Below, one piece after another: positions 1 through 7,752 of a stretch of DNA of 11,236 nucleotides (its first letter is position 1; each line of letters begins with the position of its first letter). The translations under genes and the position numbers were made by a program. The notes under the pieces were generated by a model, which was given only the letters and a program-made list of their open reading frames with translations, did no database searches and was not told where the DNA came from. Where the stretch lies: the NCBI GenBank assembly GCA_032821775.1, contig JAVLRN010000088.1, positions 1 to 11,236 on the forward strand, read 5' to 3'. The DNA is from Sanguinoderma infundibulare (lineage: Eukaryota; Basidiomycota; Agaricomycetes; Polyporales; Polyporaceae).

Positions 1-1758
1 CTTTTTAAATTTATTTGGCTTTGGTGGTATTTCTAGTTTAGGTAACTTGGATTCTAAAGATACAGATCACAAATTTTTTCAATGGTTTGTAGGATTTACG
101 GATGCCGAAGGGACATTCTTAATACAGACAAAAAATAAAAGTGAAGTAAATTTTAGTTTTAAAATTACTCTTCATATTGATGATTCTGCGGTTTTATATA
201 AAATTAAAGAAAAATTAGGTATAGGAGTTGTTTCTATCAAAGGTAATACTTGTACTTTTGCTGTTCATTCTTTTCAACTTATAGTTGATGCATTACTACC
301 TATATTTAATAAATACCCTTTAATGACACATAAACAATTAGATTATAGAGATTGGAGAATAGCAGTTTTATTGAAAAAAAAACTCTGCAATCTCCAATAG
401 AAAAACTATTACTATAGCTCCTGAAACTTTCAATAAAATAGTTAAAATTAAAGAAAGTATGAATAGCAATAGAACTAATTTTTATGGTTATAATATATCT
501 TATTCATTGATTTCTAAGTATTGGTTATTAGGCTTTGTGGAAGGGGATGGTTCTTTCCATTTTACTAATAATAGAGCTATCTTTTCAATTACTCAAAAGG
601 ATAGACAAGTACTAGAAGCTATATCTATCTTTTTACAAAATATTCCAAGACAAACTATTTTTAATGGGGTTATTTTTAGGTCCTCAGCCTAATTGTATTA
701 TTGCGGGAAAAAATAATAATACTGCTTATCAATTAACTATCTCTGATACAGATGTTCTTTTTCAATATATTTTCCCTTTTTTTAAAGATTTACCCTTTTT
801 AAGTAGAAAAGAGGTAGATTTTAAAATTTGGAGTGTAGGCCTATTTTTAATAATACATGGTTATTCTAAAATCCCTACTGGGAAAGATATTCTATTAAAA
901 TTAGGTAATAATATGAATTCTAAGAGATATTTCTCAAATATGATTGATATCCTAGATACAGCTGAAATAAATGCTCTTTTTGAAATAGAACCACCATTTA
1001 ATATCTTTTCTAAAAAAAGCCATTTTGCATTGGCTAAAGAATATGCCATTGCACAAAGAAGCAGAAAAGGTTATAATTTACATATTTACAAAGATGGGGA
1101 AGAAATACCTGGTTCTCCATTTAATAGTTACAGACAAGGAGGTAAAGCTATTGGCTTAGTCTCTGTATCTAGTATAAAAAATTATATTGATACTGGAAGG
1201 GTATTTAAAGATAATTATACATTTTATTCTTCTCCTATTAATAAAAAAAAGTTTTAACTTAGAACTAAAAATAGTTATAATTGTAATTAAATAAATTATA
1301 TGGGCTTGTTTATATTAATTCCTACTAAATTTTGTAAACAGTAATTAGCTATATGCTGGGAACTCTTTAGAGCTTTCAATACTAATATAAAATTAGTTAT
1401 ACGTTTAATTTTATAAAGTTTAAAATTTGAAAGATTAGACAATCAGCAGGGAAGTTTCGACCTTTAATACATCTAAACTACTTATTTAAAGCCCTTTTTA
1501 TTTTGGGTTTGTAGTTTTGGAAAATGGTATTAATTTAAACCCCTCAACGACTAAACGCTAATAATCTATAAATAAAGTTAATTATGTAAGATAGTAGTTT
1601 AAATTAAAGTTATTTTAGATAAAGATATAGTCTGACCTTAACTGAGAAGTTAAGAAGTAATCTTAGCTATTAATCGTACTATGGTACAAGGCGGATTACT
1701 TTTGAAATTATATTGTACAGGATATATTGTACTTATAGTATTCAAATAACATTTATTG
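1..1758 (+). mobile_element. cob group I intron 1 (5' end outside window)
   Basis: Group I intron that ends directly before the cob codon for His96 (yeast numbering). The conserved core elements are visible in order: P at about 1351-1367 (atatgctgggaactc), Q at 1438-1456 (gacaatcagcaggg), R at 1541-1558 (cctcaacgactaaacgc) and S at 1621-1637 (aaagatatagtctgacc). The intron closes with the usual terminal G at 1758. The whole HEG lies upstream of P, so it sits in the 5' part of the intron (P1/P2 side), unlike the HEGs of the next two introns. The 1258-1758 stretch holds only the ribozyme; no further gene is seen there. The 5' splice site and upstream exon lie outside the window. Confidence 0.85.
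2..1257 (+). CDS. LAGLIDADG homing endonuclease, cob intron 1 (two frame breaks, 5' partial)
   Basis: Double-motif LAGLIDADG endonuclease or maturase of the type that mobilises group I introns. The frame is open from the window edge and has no ATG before the first domain, so it probably begins upstream, perhaps fused to the cob exon. Motif 1 is FVGFTDAEG (around base 90) and motif 2 is LLGFVEGDG (around base 530); both keep the catalytic acid. Two breaks split it. Removing one A from the A9 run at 374-382 joins the first two pieces. Removing one G from the G4 run at 666-669 restores FNGLFLGPQPN, which reads on as family-like sequence (SDTDVLFQYIFPFFKDLPFLSRK). The last 70 residues (IYKDGEEIPGSPF...VSVSSIKNYIDTGRVFKDNYTF) resemble a NUMOD1-type DNA-binding tail. 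The stop is the TAA at 1255-1257. The breaks may be sequencing errors. Confidence 0.85.
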
Positions 1759-2073
1759 CATATAGCAAGAGGATTATATTACGGATCATATAAATCACCA
1801 AGAGTATTATTATGGTCTATAGGTGTTATTATCCTAATAGTAATGATGGCTACAGGGTTCCTGGGTTATGTATTACCTTATGGTCAAATGTCGCTGTGGG
1901 GTGCTACAGTAATTACAAATTTATTAAGTGCTATTCCAGTATTTGGACAAGATTTAGTAGAGTTAATCTGGGGAGGTTTTAGTGTAAGTAATGCTACATT
2001 AAATAGATTCTTTTCATTACATTACTTATTACCTTTCTTATTAGCTGCTTTAGTTGTAGCACATTTAATTGCT
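1759..2073 (+). CDS. cob: cytochrome b, internal exon (His96-Ala200)
   Basis: Apocytochrome b is the membrane core of respiratory complex III in the inner mitochondrial membrane. It carries hemes bL and bH and both quinone sites. This exon has exactly 105 codons and corresponds to yeast residues 96-200 without gaps. It begins [15 protein letters not shown] and contains [20 protein letters not shown], the WGGFSV motif and LHYLLPF. Three of the four heme ligands are here: His96 (first codon of the exon), His183 (LHYLLPF) and His197 (VAHLIA). The frame is unbroken. The reading frame continues two codons into the intron (QM, then TAG), but homology shows that the exon ends at Ala200: GCT is followed by intron sequence and LHTHGS resumes at 3009. 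The upstream exon is outside the window. Confidence 0.97.
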
Positions 2074-2118
2074 CAAATGTAGGGCCTTTATATTAGATAT
2101 AATATAATTAGAATCAAG

Positions 2119-2205
2119 CTATATGCTGGAAACTCCTAAAGGCTTAAATACCTTAATGGTAACAATTTTAAGTATGCTACAATGGACAATCAGCAGGAAA
2201 CCTAA
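2119..2205 (+). repeat. 87-bp perfect direct repeat, copy 1 (intron 2 core)
   Basis: From ctatatgctggaaactcc to caggaaacctaa this segment matches 3280-3366 base for base. It covers the P, P4-P6-side and Q parts of the ribozyme core. The similarity resumes around R (gagtaggNtcctcagagac, one difference). Confidence 0.95.
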
Positions 2206-2311
2206 TATAATTTTTATAAAAAGAGTAGGGTCCTCAGAGACTACACGCTTGACACCTTACTTAAATAAGGTGATAATATAGTCCAAACTATACTGAAAGT
2301 TATAGTAATTA

Positions 2312-2996
2312 TTGCATAAACCTATATTAACTATAACTAGATTATTTCATATCAGTCACTCTGTAAAAAGAATTAATAAAGATGAAAGATCTCAATTTAA
2401 ATTAGATCCTTATTTAAAACAAGTATTAAAAGGAAATATTCTTGGGGATGTACATATGAGAAGATTTTTTGAAAGAGCTAATGTAAGAATTATTTTTAGA
2501 CAGGGTTCTATAAATGCTTCATATTTATTACATTTATATTATTTAATCCAAGAATTTGTGTTAACTACTCCTTCAGTTTCAATAGTTACTGATAAAAACA
2601 CAGGAAAAGTTATATATAATATAAGTTTTTCTACTTTATCTCTTCCTTGTTTTAATGAATTATATGAAATTTTTTATTTTGAAGGAAAAAATAATTCCAA
2701 ATAACATAGCAGACCTTTTAACACCAGTTAGTTTAGCTTACTGGATTATGGATGATGGGGGGTTTTTACCGGTTCCGGTTTAAAATTATATACTAATTCC
2801 TTTTCTTTGGTAGAATTAAATCTATTAATTAAAGCGTTAGATAAAAATTTTTCTATCAAAGCTACAATAAATATTTCTAAAAAAGAAAAGTCACAGTATA
2901 GCTTATATATTTCAAAAAAATCAATTGTCTTTAGTTAAATATTTAGTTATAGAACATATGCATCAAGATATGTCATATAAATTAAATATAGATTAG
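2312..2996 (+). CDS. LAGLIDADG_2-type homing endonuclease, cob intron 2 (frame-broken)
   Basis: Homing endonuclease of the LAGLIDADG_2 type, free-standing within the intron after the ribozyme core. Motif 1 reads LKGNILGDVHM; the catalytic Asp is kept but the following Gly is Val. Motif 2 is LAYWIMDDG, near 2733-2760. The frame opens with a TTG at 2312; a real start is not certain. Breaks are needed at three places: one extra A in the A6 run at 2686-2691, a net two extra bases in the G6T5 tract at 2757-2767 (giving TGSGLKLYTNSFSL afterwards), and one extra A in the A7 run at 2914-2920 (giving LSLVKYLVIEHMHQDMSYK). The corrected frame ends at TAG 2994-2996, 12 nt before the 3' splice site. It shares TLSLPCFN, LLTP, LAYWIMDDG and the HMHxDMxYK ending with the HEG of intron 3, so the two are homologous. 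Sequencing error or real decay both remain possible. Confidence 0.82.
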
Positions 2997-3008
2997 CAAT
3001 AAAACATG

Positions 3009-3229
3009 CTACATACACATGGTTCAAATAATCCTAATGGAATATCAGGAAGTGGTGATAGATATGCATTCCATCCATACTTTATATTTAAAGATTTAGT
3101 TACTATATTATTCTTCTTCTTAGTATTAAGTATTATGGTATTCTATTACCCTAATTTCTCTAGGACATAGTGATAATTATATAGCAGCTAATCCAATGCA
3201 AACACCAGCATCTATTGTACCAGAATGGT
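3009..3229 (+). CDS. cob: cytochrome b, internal exon (Leu201 to first base of Tyr274), one-base frame break
   Basis: This exon continues complex III cytochrome b with [14 protein letters not shown], then [16 protein letters not shown] (transmembrane), then YYPNF / [16 protein letters not shown] and ASIVPEW. Without the extra base it has 73 codons plus one nucleotide, which matches yeast residues 201-273 exactly. The frame breaks at about 3158-3162: the text ...CCT AAT TTC T CTA GGA CAT... carries one extra base in the TCTC stretch, and its removal gives the expected PNFLGHSDNY. The gene is essential and the rest of the exon is well conserved, so an assembly error is the likeliest cause. The exon ends after the first base of the Tyr codon in the quinol-oxidation motif PEWY. 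Confidence 0.95.
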
Positions 3230-3279
3230 ATTAAAATAGATGCCATGCTTAAGAGAAATCTTATGAAAAATTAACTTTA

Positions 3280-3366
3280 CTATATGCTGGAAACTCCTAA
3301 AGGCTTAAATACCTTAATGGTAACAATTTTAAGTATGCTACAATGGACAATCAGCAGGAAACCTAA
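3280..3366 (+). repeat. 87-bp perfect direct repeat, copy 2 (intron 3 core)
   Basis: Second copy of the core segment found at 2119-2205, 1161 bp downstream and in the same orientation. Recombination between the copies would remove most of intron 2, the exon between and the start of intron 3. Confidence 0.95.
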
Positions 3367-3375
3367 CTATTAATA

Positions 3376-3391
3376 TGCCGTCCGGGCCAGG
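3376..3391 (+). repeat. GC-rich cluster within intron 3
   Basis: A short block (gccgtccgggccag) with nearly all G and C stands in an otherwise AT-rich intron, in the peripheral region between Q and R. Intron 2, which is identical just upstream and almost identical just downstream, has plain AT-rich sequence at this point. It resembles the GC clusters that move in some fungal mitochondrial genomes, but no other copy is seen here. It could also be a local stem of the ribozyme (ccgg is self-complementary). Confidence 0.4.
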
Positions 3392-3521
3392 AGTAGGATC
3401 CTCAGAGACTACACGTAAAGCTCCTTATTTAAAATTTTATATAAAAATTATTCATTAATTAAGGATGAAGATATAGTCCAGCCATTATTTAAAGATAATG
3501 GATAATATAATTATTGTATAA

Positions 3522-4238
3522 AGTGGTCTGATAACTTCTATAAGTTTAGAATGTACGCAAAATTATTCCACTATACCTACTAAAAGACTTTCAAAATTTG
3601 AAAGATCGAAAATAACTATTGAATATCCTTTTAATGAAATTATAGTAGGATTATTACTAGGTGATGGTCATATTCAAAAAAGATCGTTAAACGGTAATTC
3701 TAGGTTTTTTTATACACAAAGTAGTTTAAGATTACATCATCTTAATTATTTTAATCATGTATTAGAGTTATTTAAACCTTACTTATCTAAAGATTTTATT
3801 CTTAAAGAAAGATTTTTTACAGATAAGAAAAGTAATAATAAATATAGTTCAGTTCAATTTGCTACATTATCACTTCCTTGTTTTAATTTTTATAAAAACC
3901 TATTTTATAATTCAGGTCATTTAAAAATAGTTCCTTCTAATATACAAAATTTACTTACTCCTAGAGGTTTAGCTTACTGGATAATGGATGACGGTTCTAT
4001 TCAAAATAAGGGTTTACATTTAAATACTTATGGTTTTACTCTACAAGATATTTTATTATTAAAACATACTTTAGAAAACATGTTTGGAGTAAATTCTTTA
4101 AAATGTACAATTCATAAACACAAAAAAGGAGAAAGAATTTATATTTGGGAAGAAAGCATGGATTTGATAAGAAACAATATCTCTCAGTTTATGCATAAAG
4201 ATATGTACTACAAAATAAACTCAGATAAATTACAGTAA
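3522..4238 (+). CDS. LAGLIDADG homing endonuclease, cob intron 3 (intact frame, non-ATG start)
   Basis: The only LAGLIDADG HEG in the window with an unbroken frame. It runs from the codon after a TAA at 3519-3521 to the TAA at 4236-4238, up to 238 codons. Motif 1 is IVGLLLGDGHI (near 3645-3677) and motif 2 is LAYWIMDDGS (near 3969-3998); both catalytic Asp residues and the glycines are present, so it may be active. The N-terminal part reads TSISLECTQNYSTIPTKRL then SKFERS, a usual lead-in for this family, and the C-terminal part ends HMHK-like (FMHKDMYYKIN). No ATG, GTG or TTG occurs before motif 2 (first ATG 3984, inside it), so translation must use another start such as CTG 3528 or ATA 3531, or follow intron processing. 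The frame stops 13 nt before the 3' splice site. It is homologous to the HEG of intron 2. Confidence 0.88.
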   Translation, partial: SGLITSISLECTQNYSTIPTKRLSKFERSKITIEYPFNEIIVGLLLGDGHIQKRSLNGNSRFFYTQSSLRLHHLNYFNHVLELFKPYLSKDFILKERFFTDKKSNNKYSSVQFATLSLPCFNFYKNLFYNSGHLKIVPSNIQNLLTPRGLAYWIMDDGSIQNKGLHLNTYGFTLQDILLLKHTLENMFGVNSLKCTIHKHKKGERIYIWEESMDLIRNNISQFMHKDMYYKINSDKLQ

Positions 4239-4251
4239 ATATATTTAAATG

Positions 4252-4595
4252 ATCTATTACCATTCTATGCTATTTTAAGATCAATTCCAAATAAATTATT
4301 AGGAGTGGTAGCTATGTTTGGTTCTTTATTAATATTATTAGTATTACCTTACACAGATTTATCTAGAGTTAGAGGGTCTGCGTTTAGACCTTTAATGAAA
4401 TTTGCATTCTGGTTATTTGTAGTCGATTTCATTATTTTAATGTGGATCGGTTCTCAACATCCAAATAGTCCTTATGTTGAAATTGGTCAAATAGCTACGG
4501 CATTCTATTTTGCTTGGTTCTTATTAATTGTACCGGCTGCTGGTTTAATAGAAAATACTTTATTCGATTTAGCAACTTTTTCTAATAATATTTAA
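4252..4595 (+). CDS. cob: cytochrome b, last exon (Tyr274 to C-terminus)
   Basis: The C-terminal third of cytochrome b: [19 protein letters not shown], followed by the membrane helices around [38 protein letters not shown] and [20 protein letters not shown]. The first two bases complete the split Tyr codon. The frame is unbroken to TAA at 4593-4595, giving 113 residues after Tyr274, close to the yeast C-terminus (111). The loop [15 protein letters not shown] and the ending [16 protein letters not shown] are less like ascomycetes than like basidiomycete or early-diverging fungal proteins; this is a judgement from memory, not an alignment. Confidence 0.97.
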
Positions 4596-4603
4596 TTTAA
4601 TGT

Positions 4604-4623
4604 TTCCAAATAAGAATTTGGAA
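4604..4623 (+). terminator. hairpin just after the cob stop codon
   Basis: An 8-bp perfect stem, TTCCAAAT with ATTTGGAA, and a 4-nt loop (aaga), starting 8 nt after the cob TAA. The position suggests a 3' end processing or stability signal for cob mRNA. That role is inferred from position only. Confidence 0.45.
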
Positions 4624-4852
4624 GGTCGGACCTCTACCTGAGACAAATAGATTTAATTTAATATTAAATTATTTTTATAAGGTTTTAAGGTTACAAACTG
4701 GTTTTATTTTTAATAGTATTATTTTTAGTATTATACTAATTATTTCTGGTTTAATTACTTTATTCTTAAGACAAGAAATATTTATTACCCTAAATATCTC
4801 TGACAAATTAAAAGGTATATTATTTTTAATAGGATTATTTTATTTATTATTT

Positions 4853-6455
4853 GTGAAATTTAATCTTTTGTGTAGAATATTTATAACTTTATTTAAAGGT
4901 ATACCATTCTTTATCAAGGAATTAAAAAATAATGTTAAAGTTTATCCTTATTTTATATTATATTTAACTTTTAATATTCTACTAATAGTATTGAGTTTAT
5001 TGGTAGCAATTAGAATTGATTATTATTACTTTGATTTTTTTGGTGGTGATTACTTTGAATCTTTTCTATGTATAAATATCTTAAGTTTTTCAACTTTTTT
5101 TATTATATTTGTAAAAATTTTGACTCATATAAATATGAACTTGATTTAAATCAAAGCTTTAAATTTACTTTTTTTCATTATTTATTTTTATTACCTTTTC
5201 CTATATTTCTATGTTTATCTCAATTGGTTAACAGTCAATTGTTTAACTGTCAATTGTTTAAATGGTTAGGTTTTTGTGATGTTATTTATTGTGATGACCC
5301 AAGAAATTTTGCTACTACTAAAAGCGATCTACAGCATGATAAAGCATTAGTGGAAGCAGAAGTAAAAGAAATACCCAATAATTTAAAAAGTATTTATATC
5401 ATAAGTAATTTTCCTTGTCCAAATAATTTACATATTGTTTTCAATGAAGGATCCTTTTGGAGAAATATATCAGCTTTAGACACAGCCTGTAATGATTGCC
5501 CAGAATTTAGAGAGCTAATTAACCATTATAAGGCACTAGTCTTAAAAAAAGCTTGTTACAATTCTGCATTTAATCAGATTTTATTAGGTGAAGTTTTTAT
5601 AAAACCAGCTTCTGAAGTGGTTAATATAATAGTGATAGCCAAATCTACTGGTGTACCAATATATTACAATCTTGTCTATGGTTCTCATTTACCAAATGGA
5701 ATATTAGAGCTAATTCTATATATGGTAGTTATAGTCATATATTAAGTCATTACCCAATCAGTATCCAAGATAGAAGGAATATATCTTCTTATCTAGAAGA
5801 TTTTTGTGGAATTTTTACTAGCCATGATTTACATAAATATACTTTAATTCCTAATGGAAATGGTAGGTTAATAACACAACCTTGTAATATTGATAATGGT
5901 TTTGATTCACATGTAAGAGAACGATTTAACAATTCTAGAGATAGTAGATTATATTTTACACCAGGTTCGGATTCTTTTCTTCATTTTTTTTGGTTATTGT
6001 AATGGTAACCTTTGGCTAAAAGCTGTTCTTACTAAGGAAGTTTGTAATGTAAACCGTGTAACAGTAACACGGTTTTTACACTGATAATAAGGAACAAAAT
6101 GGTTTCAATGTGTAATGATGAACGTCTCAATTTAATCGGTAGATGGTATAACTTTATACTATCGACTATAAGTCAAAGAGTTATTGCTGCTGAACCTTTA
6201 TTAAGGAATAATTCAGTGATAATGGCTGATGAACATGGGGTCTTAAATAGAGCAATAGGTCTTAATTCAGATAATTTAACTAGATTCGAAAGTGTATTAA
6301 ATCAAACAAATGGAATAGGGGTTTATAATAATAATATTATTTTTAATAATGTTTTAGAAAGAGGTCCCTATATAGAGGATTTCTCATCGATTGTTATGAT
6401 ATATGCATTATTAACCGAAGTTGAAGGGGTTTTAGCTAGATCTAGTATAAGATAA
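4853..6455 (+). CDS. unrecognised membrane-protein-like frame after cob (several frame breaks)
   Basis: I do not recognise this protein. In frame 2 it is open from 4601 to 5149 with no ATG; GTG 4853 is the first common start. The first part is very hydrophobic, with probable membrane segments near 4700-4760, 4815-4850, 4945-5010, 5070-5120 and 5165-5215. From about 5265 it becomes soluble (CDVIYCDDPRNFATTKSDLQ, NFPCPNNLHIVFNEGSFW, ACNDCPEFRELINHYKALV). Frames join if small indels are allowed: near the T7 run at 5095-5101, near 5690-5706, one extra T in T8 at 5984-5991 (then GYCNGNLWLKAVLTKEVCN), and two extra T at 6073-6077, after which the ATG at 6099 and its 118 codons follow in frame to TAA 6453-6455. 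Two separate genes (about 4853-6087 and 6099-6455) are the alternative. T/A-ending codons throughout support real coding. Confidence 0.55.
5221..5265 (+). repeat. three in-frame 15-bp tandem repeats
   Basis: Three units of the form CAATTGnTTAAnnGn stand head to tail and encode QLVNS, QLFNC and QLFKW. They lie where the hydrophobic part of the unknown protein gives way to its soluble part. The unit length keeps the frame, so copy number could vary without breaking the gene. Confidence 0.75.
6048..6080 (+). other. 12-bp inverted repeat inside the unknown frame
   Basis: TGTAAACCGTGT pairs with ACACGG..TTTACA around a 7-nt loop (aacagta), with two unpaired T in the T5 run at 6073-6077. Taking away two T makes the stem perfect and also joins the reading frames on both sides, which points to two over-called bases. 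It may be an mRNA structure; a terminator role is unlikely if the frame runs through it. Confidence 0.5.
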
Positions 6456-6959
6456 ATAATTATTCCCCCTTATTTTTTTTTTTTTTTTAAGGTAGCATAG
6501 AAAAGCTAATTTAGATCAGCGATATAATTTAAAAACAAAAAAATTCTTTTTAAATTTTAATAAAACAATACATTCCAATTAACAAAACGAGATCTCAAAT
6601 AGAATATGGATAATTTAACTAAAAAGAGAAAAATAGAGCTAGTTCAAATTATCGTACTGAAAATTAAAATAGTTTTGAGTTAGTATAAGAATATTATATA
6701 TATCTGTTACATTCATTATTCTTAATTTAATTATTTTTTTTCTTAAAATTAAGTAAATCTATAGGATAGAATTTAAGTAATCCAGATAAATTTGCTTTCT
6801 TTCATAGTAGTACCTTATAACTATCCAATTAACTAAAAAACATTAGATATTCTTGTAAGCAGAGGAAATATTAATTTTTTTAGTTAATAACTATCTTAAA
6901 TTTTAAGTTAATTTAGATAATGGATATGTAAGGTAAATTTTAACCATTTTTTATAACAT

Positions 6960-7661
6960 TTAAGTAACATAAATTTTGTTAATTACCTTTATACCAAAAC
7001 AAATGGGAGTATTATGTTTAGGAATAGATCTTTCTTCCTTAATTGAATCAATTAAATATTACTTTTTTTTTTAAGTGAAACATAATCGATTGTAGGATCT
7101 GTATTAAAATTAGAATTAGATCTGATACTGGATATTAATTAATTATTAGTTCCATTAACTAAATCTTTAATATCTATAATAGGTTCACGATCATATTTAG
7201 CTTTAGTAGAAGTTTTAGATTTGGATTAATTTAATGATTCTAGATATTTAACCAAAAATAAGTTTAAATCAACATTATATCCTGATTAATGATATGAATT
7301 AATTTAGTTTAGGTTTACTAAAAATTATACTGATTTTTTTTTTTTTTCCAATTTTTTAAATTACTAGATTTATTCTTTTTTTTCATTAGCAGATTTTTGT
7401 ATATTGTTATTCATTTGTACATTACTATTTTAAGTTAAGTAGATTAAGGGTGTATTATCCTTAATAAGTTAAATTGTGGCATATCGGATATTTTTCATAT
7501 AATGGAACCAGGTATCCCAATTAAAAATTTTAAGATATAAATGTTATTTACTTTAACTCATCTATAGAGTCGCCTTCATATTTATAATGCTTATATAAGT
7601 AAAATATTATTAAACTAATTAATATTTTATAAGTTAATAAGATACTTATTATTTTTTTCAT
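6960..7661 (-). pseudogene. possible degenerate minus-strand reading frame
   Basis: Read on the minus strand, an ATG at 7661-7659 opens a 37-codon frame with a hydrophobic leader (MKKIISILLTYKILISLIIF) that ends at TAA 7550-7548. Further on, around 7290-7075, one frame reads like protein for about 75 codons: VDLNLFLVKYLESLN, then TAA, then KTSTKAKYDREPIIDIKDL, VNGTNN, TAA, and SNSNFNTDPTIDYVS. After the A10 tract (7072-7063) another frame gives LIDSIKEERSIPKHNTPICF then GIKVINKIYV. Codons end almost only in A or T and use charged residues, as real mitochondrial genes do, but TAA codons and frame changes interrupt it. No family is recognised. It could be a gene relic, a plasmid-derived remnant, an error-damaged gene or chance in AT-rich DNA. 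Confidence 0.3.
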
Positions 7662-7704
7662 TATTTATACTTTATAGATAATTTTTTTTAATTATACCCT
7701 ATTA

Positions 7705-7722
7705 TTTTTAATTAATAAAAGA
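7705..7722 (+). repeat. 18-nt motif upstream of tRNA-Pro
   Basis: The stretch tttttaattaataaaaga also occurs at 7978-7995, ahead of tRNA-Leu. It lies about 30 nt before tRNA-Pro here and about 17 nt before tRNA-Leu there. It could be a shared promoter or processing signal, or only AT-rich similarity. Confidence 0.35.
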
Positions 7723-7752
7723 AGAGTTATATTTTAATTATTTAAAATTTAA

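Larger units (their letters stand above)
2074..3008 (+). mobile_element. cob group I intron 2
   Basis: Group I intron between Ala200 and Leu201 codons of cob. The exon ends in U (2073) and the intron ends in G (3008), as the class requires. Core elements: P at 2119-2136 (ctatatgctggaaactcc), Q at 2185-2202 (gacaatcagcaggaaacc), R at 2231-2247 (tcctcagagactacacg) and S at 2273-2288 (ataatatagtccaaac). The core is compact, about 220 nt, and the HEG follows S, in the 3' (P9-side) part of the intron. Bases 2119-2205 are identical to 3280-3366 in intron 3, so the two introns are close relatives or have exchanged sequence recently. Confidence 0.93.
3230..4251 (+). mobile_element. cob group I intron 3 (splits the PEWY codon)
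   Basis: Group I intron inserted after the first base of the Tyr274 codon of the PEWY motif. The exon ends in U (3229), the intron ends in G (4251), and the exon resumes with AT CTA TTA CCA, restoring Y-L-L-P. Core elements: P at 3280-3297, Q at 3346-3363, R at 3401-3417 (tcctcagagactacacg) and S at about 3466-3482 (gaagatatagtccagcc). The segment 3280-3366 repeats 2119-2205 of intron 2 without a difference. Between Q and R it carries a GC-rich block at 3376-3391 (gccgtccgggccag) that intron 2 lacks. The HEG follows S, as in intron 2. Confidence 0.93.
6456..7752. other. AT-rich spacer between the unknown frame and the tRNA cluster
   Basis: About 1.3 kb with no long open frame on either strand. 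It contains long T tracts on the + strand (T16 at 6473-6488, T10 at 7063-7072, T14 at 7334-7347). A partial minus-strand coding signal is described separately. I looked for rRNA signatures because of aaggtagcatag at 6489-6500, found no others, and see no tRNA here. Confidence 0.6.

Noticed and set aside
861..1049. Minus-strand open frame inside the first HEG
   Set aside because: It is antisense to well-supported LAGLIDADG coding sequence and has no recognisable product.
2074..2082. Residues Gln-Met then TAG as the true end of the cob exon
   Set aside because: With the exon ending at Ala200 the join HLIA-LHTHGS aligns without gaps and gives U at the exon end and G at the intron end; adding Gln-Met would insert two residues.
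6489..6500. aaggtagcatag, similar to a conserved large-subunit rRNA segment
   Set aside because: No other LSU rRNA signature follows in the right order or spacing, so this is a short chance similarity.
7593..7601. ATATAAGTA, identical to the yeast mitochondrial promoter nonamer, upstream of the tRNA cluster
   Set aside because: In DNA this AT-rich about one chance match is expected in both strands of the window, and the use of this promoter outside budding yeasts is not established here.
6490..7661. UAA read as glutamine across the minus strand of the spacer
   Set aside because: The decoded text looked protein-like, but stops are about as frequent as expected for AT-rich noncoding DNA, and treating stops as sense opens every frame. 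The + strand genes use UAA as a normal stop.
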